NCBI RefSeq assembly: GCF_036174265.1 | Contig: NZ_CP108055.1 | Span: forward strand, 9,052,001 to 9,116,000 | DNA length: 64,000 bases | Reading direction: 5' to 3' | Origin: Streptomyces sp. NBC_00285 | GTDB taxonomy: Bacteria > Actinomycetota > Actinomycetes > Streptomycetales > Streptomycetaceae | Part shown: positions 1-26,986 of the stretch, piece after piece | Layout: each line of letters begins with the position of its first letter | Numbering within the stretch: position 1 is the first letter of the stretch | The notes under the pieces: generated by a model | What the model was told of the DNA's origin: nothing | Seen by the model: only the letters and a program-made list of their open reading frames with translations | Database searches by the model: none | Made by a program: the position numbers and the translations under genes

Positions 1-329
1 CGCTGCGCCAACTCCCGCGTGGGGATGGACTGGAGGGCACGCCCGTCCAACTGGACCGCGCCCTCTCGGGGCGTCAGCAGCCGGGCCAGGGCACGCAACA
101 GCGTCGACTTCCCGCACGCGTTGGCGCCGACGATCGCGGTGATCCGGCCCGGCGGCACGGCCAGGTCGAGGCCGTCCACGACCACCCGGTTGTCGTACGA
201 CAGACGCAGGCCCGTCGCCCTCAGCTCCGGGTCGGGAACCGGGTCCCCGGGAGTGGGCAGGGGATCGACCGGCATGGCCTCGGCCGCCGTGGACAGCGCG
301 TCAGCCGGCATCGTGGGGTCCGTCGACAT
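1..329 (-). CDS. Ferric-siderophore ABC transporter ATP-binding protein (partial, runs off left edge)
   Basis: This gene reads leftwards from an ATG at 329, and only its first ~109 codons are inside the window. The protein begins MSTDPTMPADAL and has a Walker A motif, GANACGKST, near residue 75. That is followed by LLRALARLLTP and an LDG turn, as in FecE/FepC-type ATPases of siderophore importers. The signature motif and Walker B lie outside the window. The ATG is 4 nt after the stop of the upstream permease gene, so the two are almost certainly translationally coupled. It should power uptake of a ferric siderophore through the two FecCD permeases. The family is clear from the Walker motif and neighbours; the substrate is inferred from the adjacent NRPS and iron boxes. 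An unusual N-terminal extension of ~45 residues precedes the ABC core. Confidence 0.9.
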   Translation of the reverse strand, partial: MSTDPTMPADALSTAAEAMPVDPLPTPGDPVPDPELRATGLRLSYDNRVVVDGLDLAVPPGRITAIVGANACGKSTLLRALARLLTPREGAVQLDGRALQSIPTRELAQ

Positions 330-333
330 GGGA

Positions 334-1452
334 TCAGCCTCCTGAACCCGCGCGGTTGGCGCGGATGAGCAGCCAGAGCAGGATGGGCGCGCCGAGCACG
401 CCGGTGACGATTCCGACCGGCAGTTCCGTGCCGGAGATGAGCGTGCGGGCGATGAGGTCGCTGCCCAGGACCATCAGCGCCCCGGTCAGTCCCGAGGTCA
501 GCGTGGGCGGCCAGGCGGTGCGGGCGAGCCGCTGGGCGATCTGCGGGGCGGCCAGCGCCACGAAGGCGACCGGTCCGGCGGCTGCCGTCGCGAAGGCGAT
601 CAGGCCGACGCCGGAGAGCAGGACCGCCAGGCGTACGGGCTGGACGCGGGTGCCGAGGCCGGTCGCCACGTCGTCGCCGAGTTGGAGTGTGCGCAGCAGC
701 CGGCCGAGCAGCAGTGCCGTCGGCAGCAGGACGGCCAGGGAGATCGCGAGCGGTCCGACCTCCGACCAGGTGCGGCCGTTGAGGTTGCCGACCAGCCAGC
801 CCGTCGCGGCCTGGGCCTCGAACCGGCCGCCCCTGGCGACCAGGTAGTCGGTGGCGCTCGTGCAGATCCAGGCGACGCCGATGCCGACCAGGATGATCCG
901 GTAGCCGGTGGTGCCGCGCCGCCAGGCCAGTACGTACACGATGACGGCCGAGGCCAGCGCGCCGAGCAGGCCGAGCGCCTGGGTGCCGAGGCCGCCGTCC
1001 CAGCCCAGGACGATGCCCGCGACCACGAACAGTCCCGCGCCCTGGGTGAGGCCGATCATGTCGGGGCTGGCCAGCGGATTGCGGGTCATGGTCTGGAAGA
1101 GCCCGCCGGACGCCCCGAACGCGATCCCGGCCAGCAGCCCCACCAGGGAGCGCGGCAGCCGCAGTTCCTGGACGACGAGCACGGTGCCGGGGTCGCCGGA
1201 GCCGGCCAGGGCCCGTACGACGTCGGTGAGGGCGATCGGGTAGTCGCCGATCGTCAGGCTCCAGCAGAAGAGCAGGAAGGCGCCCACGGCGAGCAGCACA
1301 CCGACCGTCACCAGGCGGGGGCGGAGGATCCCGGAGACCGGGGGTGCCGTCAGACGGAAGGCGCGCCGGCCCCGAAGGGACGGGGTGGCGGGCGCCGGAG
1401 TGGCCGTGGGGTCGGCGGAGTCCGTGAGGCCGGTGGTCCTGGGATTCGTCAT
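334..1452 (-). CDS. FecCD-family iron-siderophore ABC transporter permease (second subunit)
   Basis: A 372-aa polytopic membrane protein of the FecCD/BtuC family. The ATG at 1452 gives MTNPRTTGLTDS, followed by a Pro/Ala-rich cytoplasmic stretch of ~45 residues. About nine hydrophobic segments follow. Family hallmarks are visible: the LRLPRSLVGLLAGIAFGASG region, MTRNPLASPDMIGL, and a C-terminal VGIVTGVLGAPILLWLL. It starts 2 nt after the stop of the other permease gene and ends 4 nt before the ATPase start, so the three genes form a compact minus-strand operon. The pair probably forms a heterodimeric channel for a ferric siderophore. Transcription should start in the iron-box promoter at about 2500-2590 and be derepressed in low iron. 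The family assignment is firm; the transported siderophore is inferred. Confidence 0.93.
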   Translation of the reverse strand: MTNPRTTGLTDSADPTATPAPATPSLRGRRAFRLTAPPVSGILRPRLVTVGVLLAVGAFLLFCWSLTIGDYPIALTDVVRALAGSGDPGTVLVVQELRLPRSLVGLLAGIAFGASGGLFQTMTRNPLASPDMIGLTQGAGLFVVAGIVLGWDGGLGTQALGLLGALASAVIVYVLAWRRGTTGYRIILVGIGVAWICTSATDYLVARGGRFEAQAATGWLVGNLNGRTWSEVGPLAISLAVLLPTALLLGRLLRTLQLGDDVATGLGTRVQPVRLAVLLSGVGLIAFATAAAGPVAFVALAAPQIAQRLARTAWPPTLTSGLTGALMVLGSDLIARTLISGTELPVGIVTGVLGAPILLWLLIRANRAGSGG

Positions 1453-1454
1453 GC

Positions 1455-2480
1455 TCACACCTCCGCCAGTTTCCGGTGCCGCACCAGGGCGATGAAGAAG
1501 GGCCCGCCGATGAAGGCGACGATCACTCCGGCCTGGACCTCGATGGGCCGGGCGATCAGGCGCCCGATGATGTCGGCGCTGAGCAGCAGGATCGGCGCGA
1601 GGACGGCGGACAGCGGCAGCAGCCAGCGCTGGTCGGGGCCGATGCCCGCCAACTGGGCCAGCACCCGGGCGACATGGGGTACCACGAGTCCGATGAAGAC
1701 GACCGGGCCGATGACCGCGACGGCGGCGCCGGTCAGCAGGGTGACCGCTGCCACGCCCTGGAGCCGGACCAGGCCGAGGCGGCGGCCGAGCGAGGCGGCC
1801 ACGTCGTCGCCGAGGGCCATGCTGTTGAGCGCGGGCGCACTGGCGAGGGCCAGCACCGCGCCGACGGCGAGGAACGGCAGAATCCGTAGCACGGTCTCGC
1901 CGTCCTGGTCGGACATCGAACCGGCCGACCAGAAGCGGTAGCGGTCCAGGGCGTCGGGGTCGGTCAGCACGATCGCGCTGGTCAGGGACGAGAGGAAGGA
2001 GGTCACCGCGATGCCGGAGAGCGCGAGTTTGACCGGGGTGAGCCCGGAGCGCCCGAGCCTGCCCAGCAGGTACACGACGACGCTGGCCACCATCGCACCC
2101 GCGAACGCGAACCACACGTATCCGTAGAACGAAGCGATGTCGAACACCCCGACGGCCACCACGATCGCGAACGAAGCGCCCGCGCTCACCCCGAGGATCC
2201 CAGGGTCCGCGAGCGGATTGCGGGTCAGCGCCTGCATGAGCGCGCCCGACAGCCCGAGCGCCGCTCCGGCCGTCAGCCCGAGCGCCGTCCGAGGTACCCG
2301 GGCCGACCAGATGACGTTGTCGACGAACCGGCTGGACGCGTCGCCGAGCAGTGCCCGCACCACCTGATCGGGCGGAATGCCGGCCGCGCCGACGGCTAGT
2401 GACAGAAGGCACAGTCCGAGCAGGACGGCGCCCAGCGCCGCCACCAGCAGAGCGGGGCGAACCCTTCTGCCCCGCGTCAC
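1455..2480 (-). CDS. FecCD-family iron-siderophore ABC transporter permease (first subunit)
   Basis: A 341-aa integral membrane protein, MTRGRRVRPALLVAALGAVL..., of the FecCD family. Conserved stretches include RVPRTALGLTAGAALGLSGALMQ, LTRNPLADPGILGVSAGAS, GDDVAASLGRRLG and the C-terminal VQAGVIVAFIGGPFFIALV. The length matches the family norm of ~330-350 aa. It is the first gene of the minus-strand transporter operon, and its start at 2480 is just downstream of an iron box on the divergent NRPS promoter. With the second permease and the ATPase it should import the ferric form of a siderophore, plausibly the product of the NRPS encoded opposite. No substrate-binding lipoprotein is in the window; it may lie to the left. 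Confidence 0.94.
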   Translation of the reverse strand: MTRGRRVRPALLVAALGAVLLGLCLLSLAVGAAGIPPDQVVRALLGDASSRFVDNVIWSARVPRTALGLTAGAALGLSGALMQALTRNPLADPGILGVSAGASFAIVVAVGVFDIASFYGYVWFAFAGAMVASVVVYLLGRLGRSGLTPVKLALSGIAVTSFLSSLTSAIVLTDPDALDRYRFWSAGSMSDQDGETVLRILPFLAVGAVLALASAPALNSMALGDDVAASLGRRLGLVRLQGVAAVTLLTGAAVAVIGPVVFIGLVVPHVARVLAQLAGIGPDQRWLLPLSAVLAPILLLSADIIGRLIARPIEVQAGVIVAFIGGPFFIALVRHRKLAEV

Positions 2481-2506
2481 CGTCCGGTCTCCAACGGGTA
2501 ACTCCC

Positions 2507-2525
2507 TTAGGTTAGGCAGGCCTTA
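2507..2525. promoter_or_regulatory. Iron box 1 (DmdR/IdeR-type operator), transporter side
   Basis: TTAGGTTAGGCAGGCCTTA matches the actinobacterial DmdR/IdeR/DtxR operator consensus (TTAGGTTAGGCTCACCTAA) at about 15 of 19 positions, including the intact left part TTAGGTTAGGC. It lies ~27 nt upstream of the first permease start at 2480, where bound repressor would block leftward transcription when iron is replete. The match is seen directly; binding is inferred. Confidence 0.85.
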
Positions 2526-2570
2526 ATAGTAGAGGTGAGAAGCAGGTCCGCCGGAACTGGGGTCTTTTGG

Positions 2571-2589
2571 TTAGGCAATGCTTACCTTA
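2571..2589. promoter_or_regulatory. Iron box 2 (DmdR/IdeR-type operator), NRPS side
   Basis: TTAGGCAATGCTTACCTTA is a second, weaker match (about 14 of 19) to the DtxR-family iron box. It sits ~60 nt upstream of the NRPS GTG start and ~45 nt from iron box 1. Two boxes between divergent siderophore synthesis and uptake genes is the usual arrangement in Streptomyces siderophore loci. The 2481-2647 gap holds these sites and the NRPS ribosome-binding site (AGGAGG, 2631-2636) and nothing else I recognise. Confidence 0.8.
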
Positions 2590-2647
2590 GTATGGCCCGC
2601 GGTCCTCCGGCTGAGCCGGTCCGTACACCCAGGAGGCACGGTCGCCT

Positions 2648-21379
<18,732 letters not shown>

Positions 21380-21450
21380 CCGGCACCACCCGGCTCACCG
21401 ACCCCGACACCCGTACCCCGACGCATCCACCCCGACCGAGGAGTATTCCT

Positions 21451-21675
21451 GTGAGCGGCAACACCAACCCCTTCGAGAACCCCGACGGCGTCTACTCCGT
21501 GCTCGTCAACGACGAGGGCCAGCACAGCCTGTGGCCCGACTTCGTCGACGTACCGGCCGGCTGGACCGTCGCCCACGGCCCGGCGCCCCGCCAGGAGTGC
21601 CTGGACCACATCGAGACAAACTGGACGGACATGCGGCCCAAGAGCCTGGTCGAGCGCATGGGGCAGGCAGGCTGA
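21451..21675 (+). CDS. MbtH-family NRPS accessory protein
   Basis: A 74-aa protein with the family core [20 protein letters not shown], then [13 protein letters not shown] and [14 protein letters not shown]. The GTG start at 21451 is 8 nt after GAGGAG and gives [10 protein letters not shown], the standard MbtH N-terminus; the longer reading frame upstream lies within the NRPS gene. MbtH proteins bind A domains and are needed for their solubility or activity. This one sits 71 nt after the NRPS stop in the same direction, so the NRPS is its likely partner. The gap between the genes holds nothing else recognised. Confidence 0.97.
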   Translation: MSGNTNPFENPDGVYSVLVNDEGQHSLWPDFVDVPAGWTVAHGPAPRQECLDHIETNWTDMRPKSLVERMGQAG

Positions 21676-21718
21676 GGCTCGGATCGTCAGCCGACCCGGA
21701 ACGAGGAACCGACGTCCC

Positions 21719-23293
21719 ATGCTCACCACGCGACTGACCAACGCCCGCGTCCTCACCATGGACCCCGACCACCCCGTCGCCCACGACCTGGGCATTTGGC
21801 GGGGCCGGATCGTGGGCCTGGACGAGGCTGTGACCGGGCTGCCCGCTGAGCGGGTGGTCGACCTCCAGGGCGCGACCGTGCTGCCCGGGTTCATCGACAG
21901 CCATGTCCACCTGGCCTGGACGGGGTTCAAGGCGGCCACGCCCACGGTCGCGCCCTGTGTCCGGATCGAGGACGTGCTCGCCGTCGTGGCGCAGGCGGCG
22001 GCGCAGGTCCCGCCCGGCGGCTGGGTGGACGTCGCGGGGTACGACCAGCGGGGGCTCGGCCGGCACCTGACCCTGCCCGAACTGGACAAGGCCGCCGCCG
22101 GACGCAAGGTGCTCCTGATGCACGACTCGGGACACGGGTGCGCGGTCAGCAGCCCGGTCCTCGACCTGCTGCCCGGCGTCGTCCCGCACGAGGGCGCCTT
22201 CCTCGCCGAAGGAGCCATGGGCGCGGCACGCGCTCTCCGACTCCCGCACTCGCAGGAGGAGTTGGCGCAGGCGATCGGACGGGCCGCGCGTGCCTGCCTC
22301 GCCGAGGGGATCACCGCGTGCGCCGAGGCGGGCATCGGCGGCGCGCTGCTCGGCAACAGCCCCGTCGAGCTGGGTGCCTACCAACTCGCCCGGGAACGTG
22401 GCCTGTTGCCGCTGCGGGTCCAGTTGATGGTGGCCGCCGACCGGCTGCACTCCGTCGCCGCACACGAGGACGACGGCATCCCGCGCGCCATCGACCTCGG
22501 ACTGCGCACCGGGTTCGGCGACGACCGGCTGTCCGTCGGCGCGCTGAAGGTGTACACCGACGGCGGCATGATGGCCCGCACCGCCGCACTCACCAGCCCC
22601 TACCAAGGGCTCGACACCTCGGGGCAGTTGCAGGACGACCCCGAACTCCTGCACCGGACCATCGTGGACGGGCATCTCGCGGGCTGGCAGCTCGCGGTGC
22701 ACGCCATCGGCGACCGTGCGGCCGACGTGGCGATCCACGCGCTGGAGGAGGCGCAGCGGCTGCGGCCCCGGCCGGGCGCCCGGCACCGCATCGAGCACGC
22801 CGGGCTGATCCGTCCCGATCAGCTGCCCCGGCTGGCGGCGCTGGGCGCGACGGCCGTCGTGCAGCCCAACTTCCTGCGGTACTTCGGCGACGACTACGCG
22901 TCGATCATGGGGGAGGAGCGGGCGCCCTGGATGTACCGGGGGCGGGGGTTCCTGGACCACGGCATCCGGCTGGTGGGGAGCTCCGACCGGCCGGTGGCGG
23001 ACGGGTCGCCACTGCGGGCGATTCAGTTCATGGTCGAACGGGCTTCGTTGTCAGGGCAGTTGATCGGCCCGGATGAGGGCATCAGCGTCGACGAGGCGCT
23101 GCGCGCCTACACCGTCGACGGCGCCTGGGCCTGCCACTGGGAGGACAGCGTGGGCAGCCTCACGCCGGGCAGGCGTGCCGATGCCGTCGTCCTGGGGGAC
23201 GATCCCACGGGCGTCGACAGCTCGCGCATCGGGGACATCGAGGTCGTGGCGACACTCGTCGACGGCCGGGAGACCGAGGAAGGAAATCTGTGA
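21719..23293 (+). CDS. Amidohydrolase family 3 (YtcJ-like) metal-dependent hydrolase
   Basis: A 524-aa protein starting MLTTRLTNARVLTMDPDHPVAHD. Family marks are the metal-binding FIDSHVHLAWTG (~aa 59-70), YTDGGMM (~aa 279), the second-shell AVHAIGDRA (~aa 324), HRIEHAGLI (~aa 353) and GSSDRPVADGSP near aa 420. This is the layout of YtcJ/Nfd-type amidohydrolases with a cyclic amide or imide substrate. It begins 43 nt after the MbtH stop, so it may be transcribed with the siderophore genes, and its stop overlaps the next start by 4 nt. A role in releasing, trimming or recycling the NRPS product is possible but only positional. The family is sure; the substrate is unknown. Confidence 0.88.
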   Translation: MLTTRLTNARVLTMDPDHPVAHDLGIWRGRIVGLDEAVTGLPAERVVDLQGATVLPGFIDSHVHLAWTGFKAATPTVAPCVRIEDVLAVVAQAAAQVPPGGWVDVAGYDQRGLGRHLTLPELDKAAAGRKVLLMHDSGHGCAVSSPVLDLLPGVVPHEGAFLAEGAMGAARALRLPHSQEELAQAIGRAARACLAEGITACAEAGIGGALLGNSPVELGAYQLARERGLLPLRVQLMVAADRLHSVAAHEDDGIPRAIDLGLRTGFGDDRLSVGALKVYTDGGMMARTAALTSPYQGLDTSGQLQDDPELLHRTIVDGHLAGWQLAVHAIGDRAADVAIHALEEAQRLRPRPGARHRIEHAGLIRPDQLPRLAALGATAVVQPNFLRYFGDDYASIMGEERAPWMYRGRGFLDHGIRLVGSSDRPVADGSPLRAIQFMVERASLSGQLIGPDEGISVDEALRAYTVDGAWACHWEDSVGSLTPGRRADAVVLGDDPTGVDSSRIGDIEVVATLVDGRETEEGNL

Positions 23294-23535
23294 GCGCTCC
23301 GACGACGGACGGCATCAGCGGCATCACCGGGTACGCGCATCTGTGGCAGGACTCGCCCCACGCGCCCCGCTGGGTCCTGTGGGACACCGCCGGGGAGGTT
23401 CTGGTCTTCGACCGGGACGTCAACTGCCCCGTCCACATCGACGACGAGGCGATCCGGGACGAGGTGCTGCGCCGGATGCGCGCGGCGGGCGTACCGGAGA
23501 GCCCGGAGTACCCGGGCCGTCCCTGCGGCCGCTAG
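23290..23535 (+). CDS. Small conserved-looking protein coupled to the amidohydrolase, function unknown
   Basis: An 81-aa acidic protein, MSAPTTDGISGITGYAHLWQ..., beginning with a GTG that overlaps the amidohydrolase stop (GTGA). That overlap points to translational coupling. Codon use is strongly Streptomyces-like. I see no signal peptide, membrane segment or known motif. The sequence has a W-rich centre (RWVLWDTAGEVLVFDRD) and a C-terminal helix-like stretch (DEAIRDEVLRRMRAAG). I do not recognise the family. Coupling suggests it acts with the amidohydrolase, perhaps as a partner subunit. Confidence 0.7.
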   Translation: MSAPTTDGISGITGYAHLWQDSPHAPRWVLWDTAGEVLVFDRDVNCPVHIDDEAIRDEVLRRMRAAGVPESPEYPGRPCGR

Positions 23536-23574
23536 CACTCCGGGCACTCGATGTCGGCGAACCGTCACACCCCT

Positions 23575-24357
23575 TCAGGACCGCATCAGCAGCTGGAAGT
23601 CGAAGGTGTAGCGCGACGCCCGGTAGATGTGCGTGCCGAACTCCACGGCCCGTCCGGTGTCGTCGTACGCCGTGCGCTGCATGGTGAGCAGGGCGGCACC
23701 CTCCGGCTCCTGAAGACGCTTGGCCTCCGCGTCGGTGGCCGCGCGGGCGCCGACGGTCTGGCGGGCGCTGTGCAGGGTGATGCCCGCCGTGCGCAGCATC
23801 CGGTACAGGCCCGTCGACTCCAGCCGGACGGTGTCGAGTTCGAGGAGTCCCGAGGGGATGTGGTTGCACAGGAACGCCACCGGTTCGCCGTGCGTGCAGC
23901 GCAGCCGCTCCAGCACGACGACCTCGCTGCCCTCCCTCACCCCGAGGGCGGCGGCGACCTCGGCGGACGCGGGCTGCCTCTCGTTGCGCAGGACCTGGGT
24001 GCTGGGCCCCTGTCCGGCCGTCTCCAAGTCGTCGTACAGACTGCTCAGTTCGAGCGGACGCCTTACCTGGCTGTGCAGCACCTGGGTACCGACGCCGCGA
24101 CGGCGTACGAGCAGGCCCTTGTCGACCAGCGACTGGATCGCCTGGCGGACCGTGGGTCTGGACAGGCCGAGCCGGACCGACAGGTCGATCTCGTTGCCCA
24201 GGAGATCGCCCGGGGCCAGGACCCCGTGCTCGATCGCCGCCTCCAGCTGCTGGGCCAGTTGGTAGTAGAGCGGGACCGGGCTGGAGCGGTCGAGTGTGAA
24301 GTCCCAGGTGCCGAGCGGGGAGCCGGACACCGTTCGGACGCGTTCACCGGGTGTCAT
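23575..24357 (-). CDS. GntR-family transcriptional regulator (HutC/UTRA subfamily), probable inositol-locus repressor
   Basis: A 260-aa regulator. The N-terminal winged helix (VPLYYQLAQQLEAAIEHG...GLSRPTVRQAIQSLVDKGLL, aa ~30-90) is followed by a UTRA ligand-binding domain (LERLRCTHGEPVAFLCNHIP and a C-terminal IYRASRYTFDFQLLMRS). The ATG at 24357 is chosen because GGGAGG lies 8-9 nt upstream; the longer frame has no support. It lies 77 nt downstream of iolD on the same strand and faces the inositol transporter operon beyond it. HutC-type regulators usually respond to a pathway sugar or its phosphate and bind palindromes between divergent operons. The long inverted repeat at 26987-27052 is the obvious candidate site. 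Confidence 0.9.
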   Translation of the reverse strand: MTPGERVRTVSGSPLGTWDFTLDRSSPVPLYYQLAQQLEAAIEHGVLAPGDLLGNEIDLSVRLGLSRPTVRQAIQSLVDKGLLVRRRGVGTQVLHSQVRRPLELSSLYDDLETAGQGPSTQVLRNERQPASAEVAAALGVREGSEVVVLERLRCTHGEPVAFLCNHIPSGLLELDTVRLESTGLYRMLRTAGITLHSARQTVGARAATDAEAKRLQEPEGAALLTMQRTAYDDTGRAVEFGTHIYRASRYTFDFQLLMRS

Positions 24358-24400
24358 CACCGGGACACCTCCCTTGTTCGTCGTGCGGGAGCTTGGGGAC

Positions 24401-24425
24401 CCCCGCCCCGCTTCGCGGGACGGGG
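24401..24425. terminator. Hairpin between iolD and the GntR gene, part of a REP-like repeat
   Basis: CCCCGCCCCGC and GCGGGACGGGG form a 10-bp stem with one mismatch and a TTC loop in the 77-nt gap between iolD and the regulator. With the flanking GGGGAC it matches the GGGGACCCCC...CGCTTCGC pattern seen at 33729-33770, a dispersed Streptomyces-type palindromic repeat. It could attenuate read-through into the GntR gene. Confidence 0.6.
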
Positions 24426-24434
24426 CCGGGTGGG

Positions 24435-26315
24435 TCACAGGTGCCGACGGCGGTCGACGACCTGGAGCTCGTACTCCTCGCGGGCCTGTACGGCGGCCTC
24501 GCGGGCGGCGGTCTCGGCGACCGGTACGTCCCACCAGGCCTGCGCCGGGGGAGCGGTCGACGCCGCGCCATCGGTGTCCGTCTCGACGTACACGCAGGTG
24601 GGCCGGTCGGATGCGCGGGCCGTCGCCAGGGCCGTGCGCAGCTCACCGACCGTCTTGGCGCGCAGCACGTCCATGCCGAGGCTGGCCGCGTTGGCCGCGA
24701 GGTCGACCGGCAGCGGGGCGCCGGTGAAGGTACCGTCGGCGGCCCGGTAGCGGTAGGGGGTGCCGAAGCGCTCTGCGCCGACCGACTCGGAGAGGCCGCC
24801 GATGGAGGCGTACCCGTGGTTCTGGATCAGGACCAGATTGACCGGCAGGCCCTCCTGGACCGCGGTGACGAGCTCCGTCGGCATCATCAGGTAGGTGCCG
24901 TCGCCGACCAGCGCCCACACCGGAGTGTCCGGGCTGGCCTGCTGGACGCCGATCGCCGCGGGGATCTCGTAGCCCATGCAGGAGTAGCCGTACTCCAGGT
25001 GGTACTGGCGCGGACTGCGGGCCCGCCACAGCTTGTGCAGATCACCGGGGAGCGAACCGGCCGCGTTGATGATCACGTCGTCGTCCCCGACGACCGAGTC
25101 CAGGGCGCCCAGCACCTGGGTCTGGGTGGGCACGGCGCTGTCGTCGGCCGCGCCGAAAGCGGTGTCGACGACCCGCTCCCAGCGTTCCTTGCCGGCGCGG
25201 TACTCAGCCTCGTAGGCCGAGTCCACGCGGTGACCGGACAACGCCTCCGTCAACGCGGTGAGGCCCGAGCGCGCGTCGCAGACCAGCGTCCGCGCCGCCA
25301 GCTTGTGGGCGTCGAAGGCGGCGATGTTCAGGTTGAGGAACCGCACGCCCGCATCCTGGAACAGAGTGTTCGAGGCGGTCGTGAAGTCCGTGTAGCGGGT
25401 GCCCACGCCGATGATCAGGTCGGCGGTACGCGCCAGGTCGTCGCTGACGGCCGTGCCGGTGTGACCGATGCCGCCGAGGTCGGCGGGGTGGTCGTGGCGC
25501 AGGGAGCCCTTGCCGGCCTGCGTGGACGCGACGGGGATGCCGGTGGCGTCCACGAAGGCCTTCAGTGCCTCCTCGGCCTGGCTGTGGTGGATCCCGCCGC
25601 CCGCGACGATCAGCGGGCGCTCGGCGGCCCGGATCGCCTGGACGGCCTGGGCCAGCTCGTACGGGTCGGGCGCGGGACGCCGGACGTGCCAGACGCGCTC
25701 GGCGAAGAACTCCTGCGGCCAGTCGTACGCCTGCGCCTGTACGTCCTGCGGCAGGGAGAGGGTCACGGCACCGGTCTCCACGGGGTCCGTGAGCACGCGT
25801 ACGGCGTTCAGCGCGGACGGGATCAGCGCCTCGGGGCGCGTCACCCGGTCGAAGTAGCGCGAGACCGGGCGCAGGGTGTCGTTGACGGAGACGTCGGCCT
25901 GCGACGGGTGCTCCAGCTGCTGGAGCAGCGGGTCGGCGGGGCGGGTGGCGAAGTAGTCGCCGGGCAGGAGCAGGACGGGGAGGCGGTTGATCGTCGCCAG
26001 GGCCGCGCCGGTCACCAGGTTGGTGGCGCCCGGGCCGATCGACGTCGTGACGGCCTGGGCGGACAGCCGGTTCAGCTGGCGGGCGTGGCCCACGGCCGCG
26101 TGCACCATCGCCTGTTCATTGCGGCCCTGGTGGAACGGCATCGCGTCCTCGCCCGCCTCCAGGAGCGCCTGGCCGATGCCCGCCACGTTGCCGTGACCGA
26201 AGATCCCCCAGGTCCCGGCGATCAGCCGGTGCCGTACACCGTCCCGTTCCGTGTACTGGACGGAGAGGAACCGCACCAGGGCTTGGGCGACGGTCAGGCG
26301 GGTGGTGGTGCTCAT
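24435..26315 (-). CDS. iolD: 3D-(3,5/4)-trihydroxycyclohexane-1,2-dione hydrolase (IolD), ThDP-dependent
   Basis: A 626-aa ThDP-dependent enzyme of the acetolactate-synthase fold. The start at 26315 (MSTTTRLTVAQALV) has GGAGAAG 5-11 nt upstream. The cofactor-active Glu region reads FHQGRNEQAMVHAAVGHARQ (~aa 60-80), the N-terminal domain GPGATNLVTGAALATINRLP, and the ThDP-Mg motif GDGTYLMMPTELVTAVQEGLPVN near aa 500. SIGGLSESVGAERFGTPYRYR is characteristic of IolD. It opens the ring of the diketo-inositol intermediate in myo-inositol catabolism. Upstream on the same strand is a wrecked iolC, so this arm of the operon has lost a gene. Expression probably starts at the divergent promoter near 26990. 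Confidence 0.95.
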   Translation of the reverse strand: MSTTTRLTVAQALVRFLSVQYTERDGVRHRLIAGTWGIFGHGNVAGIGQALLEAGEDAMPFHQGRNEQAMVHAAVGHARQLNRLSAQAVTTSIGPGATNLVTGAALATINRLPVLLLPGDYFATRPADPLLQQLEHPSQADVSVNDTLRPVSRYFDRVTRPEALIPSALNAVRVLTDPVETGAVTLSLPQDVQAQAYDWPQEFFAERVWHVRRPAPDPYELAQAVQAIRAAERPLIVAGGGIHHSQAEEALKAFVDATGIPVASTQAGKGSLRHDHPADLGGIGHTGTAVSDDLARTADLIIGVGTRYTDFTTASNTLFQDAGVRFLNLNIAAFDAHKLAARTLVCDARSGLTALTEALSGHRVDSAYEAEYRAGKERWERVVDTAFGAADDSAVPTQTQVLGALDSVVGDDDVIINAAGSLPGDLHKLWRARSPRQYHLEYGYSCMGYEIPAAIGVQQASPDTPVWALVGDGTYLMMPTELVTAVQEGLPVNLVLIQNHGYASIGGLSESVGAERFGTPYRYRAADGTFTGAPLPVDLAANAASLGMDVLRAKTVGELRTALATARASDRPTCVYVETDTDGAASTAPPAQAWWDVPVAETAAREAAVQAREEYELQVVDRRRHL

Positions 26316-26424
26316 CAGGACTTCTCCGGTGCCGTGAGTGGGGGAGGCGGGGGCGGGGGCGTGCCGGTGTCGCGGGTCCGCGGCTGGTGCGGGTTCCGGT
26401 CGCACTCGTCGGCGGCCGGGCGGG

Positions 26425-26903
26425 TCACGACGGCATCCCGCTCAGGGGAGCGTAGGCCGATGTCTGTGCCGGCATCGCGGACGAGCGAACGAGGCGGGCG
26501 CCGACCGCGTCGGCCTGCCGGACGGTGCGATGCGATCACCGGCCCGACAGCGGGCCGTGGCAGTACAGCACGCTGACCGTGCAGGGGGCTTCGGCGCGGC
26601 CGTAGGCGTACGACGGGACGACGTCCGGCGGCAGGTGTCACACAGGGCGACCGGGGTCGACGAGGCCCGCTCCGGGGCCGCCCGGCCGCTGTCGACGCCG
26701 AGGTCCGTGAGGGTCTGGTGGAGATGTGTACCGAGAGGGCCGGCTCCGGCACGGGCGATGACCGCGGCATCGGTGGCCGGACCTCCGGGGAGCTCTCCCA
26801 AGGGCTGGACCTGTGCCTCCGGGACCTGAGACCGGCGCGGGTAGAGATCAACTCCGATTCGGCCCATACTGATCACGTCGAACTGCTGAACCGGCTCGGC
26901 CAT
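26425..26903 (-). pseudogene. iolC: Degenerate iolC (5-dehydro-2-deoxygluconokinase) remnant
   Basis: Reading left from ATG 26903, the peptide MAEPVQQFDVISMGRIGVDL is followed by YPRRSQVPEAQVQPLGELPGG, the start of IolC-type PfkB kinases. GTHLHQTLTDLGVDSG follows, with part of the GGSATNVAVAAARLG region missing. At ~26634 the frame shifts: the expected pattern (CEIFPPD..PLYFYR.PKAP) continues as HLPPDVVPSYAYGRAEAP in another frame, then hits TGA at 26536. The same frame beyond it (QADAVGARLVRSSAMP, to TGA 26425) resembles the IolC C-terminus (NAAGAIVASRL...AMP). About two thirds of the kinase, including its catalytic GAGD region, is gone. The remnant of 26316-26424 holds no recognised gene. 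A functional iolC must exist elsewhere if inositol is fully catabolised. Confidence 0.8.
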
Positions 26904-26986
26904 GCGCGACGCTCCTCGATCCGGCCTGGGACGTGGGGGCCCGAAGGGCCTGCTGCATCCCCAGGTGTAGGACTCGGAGGGCAACC

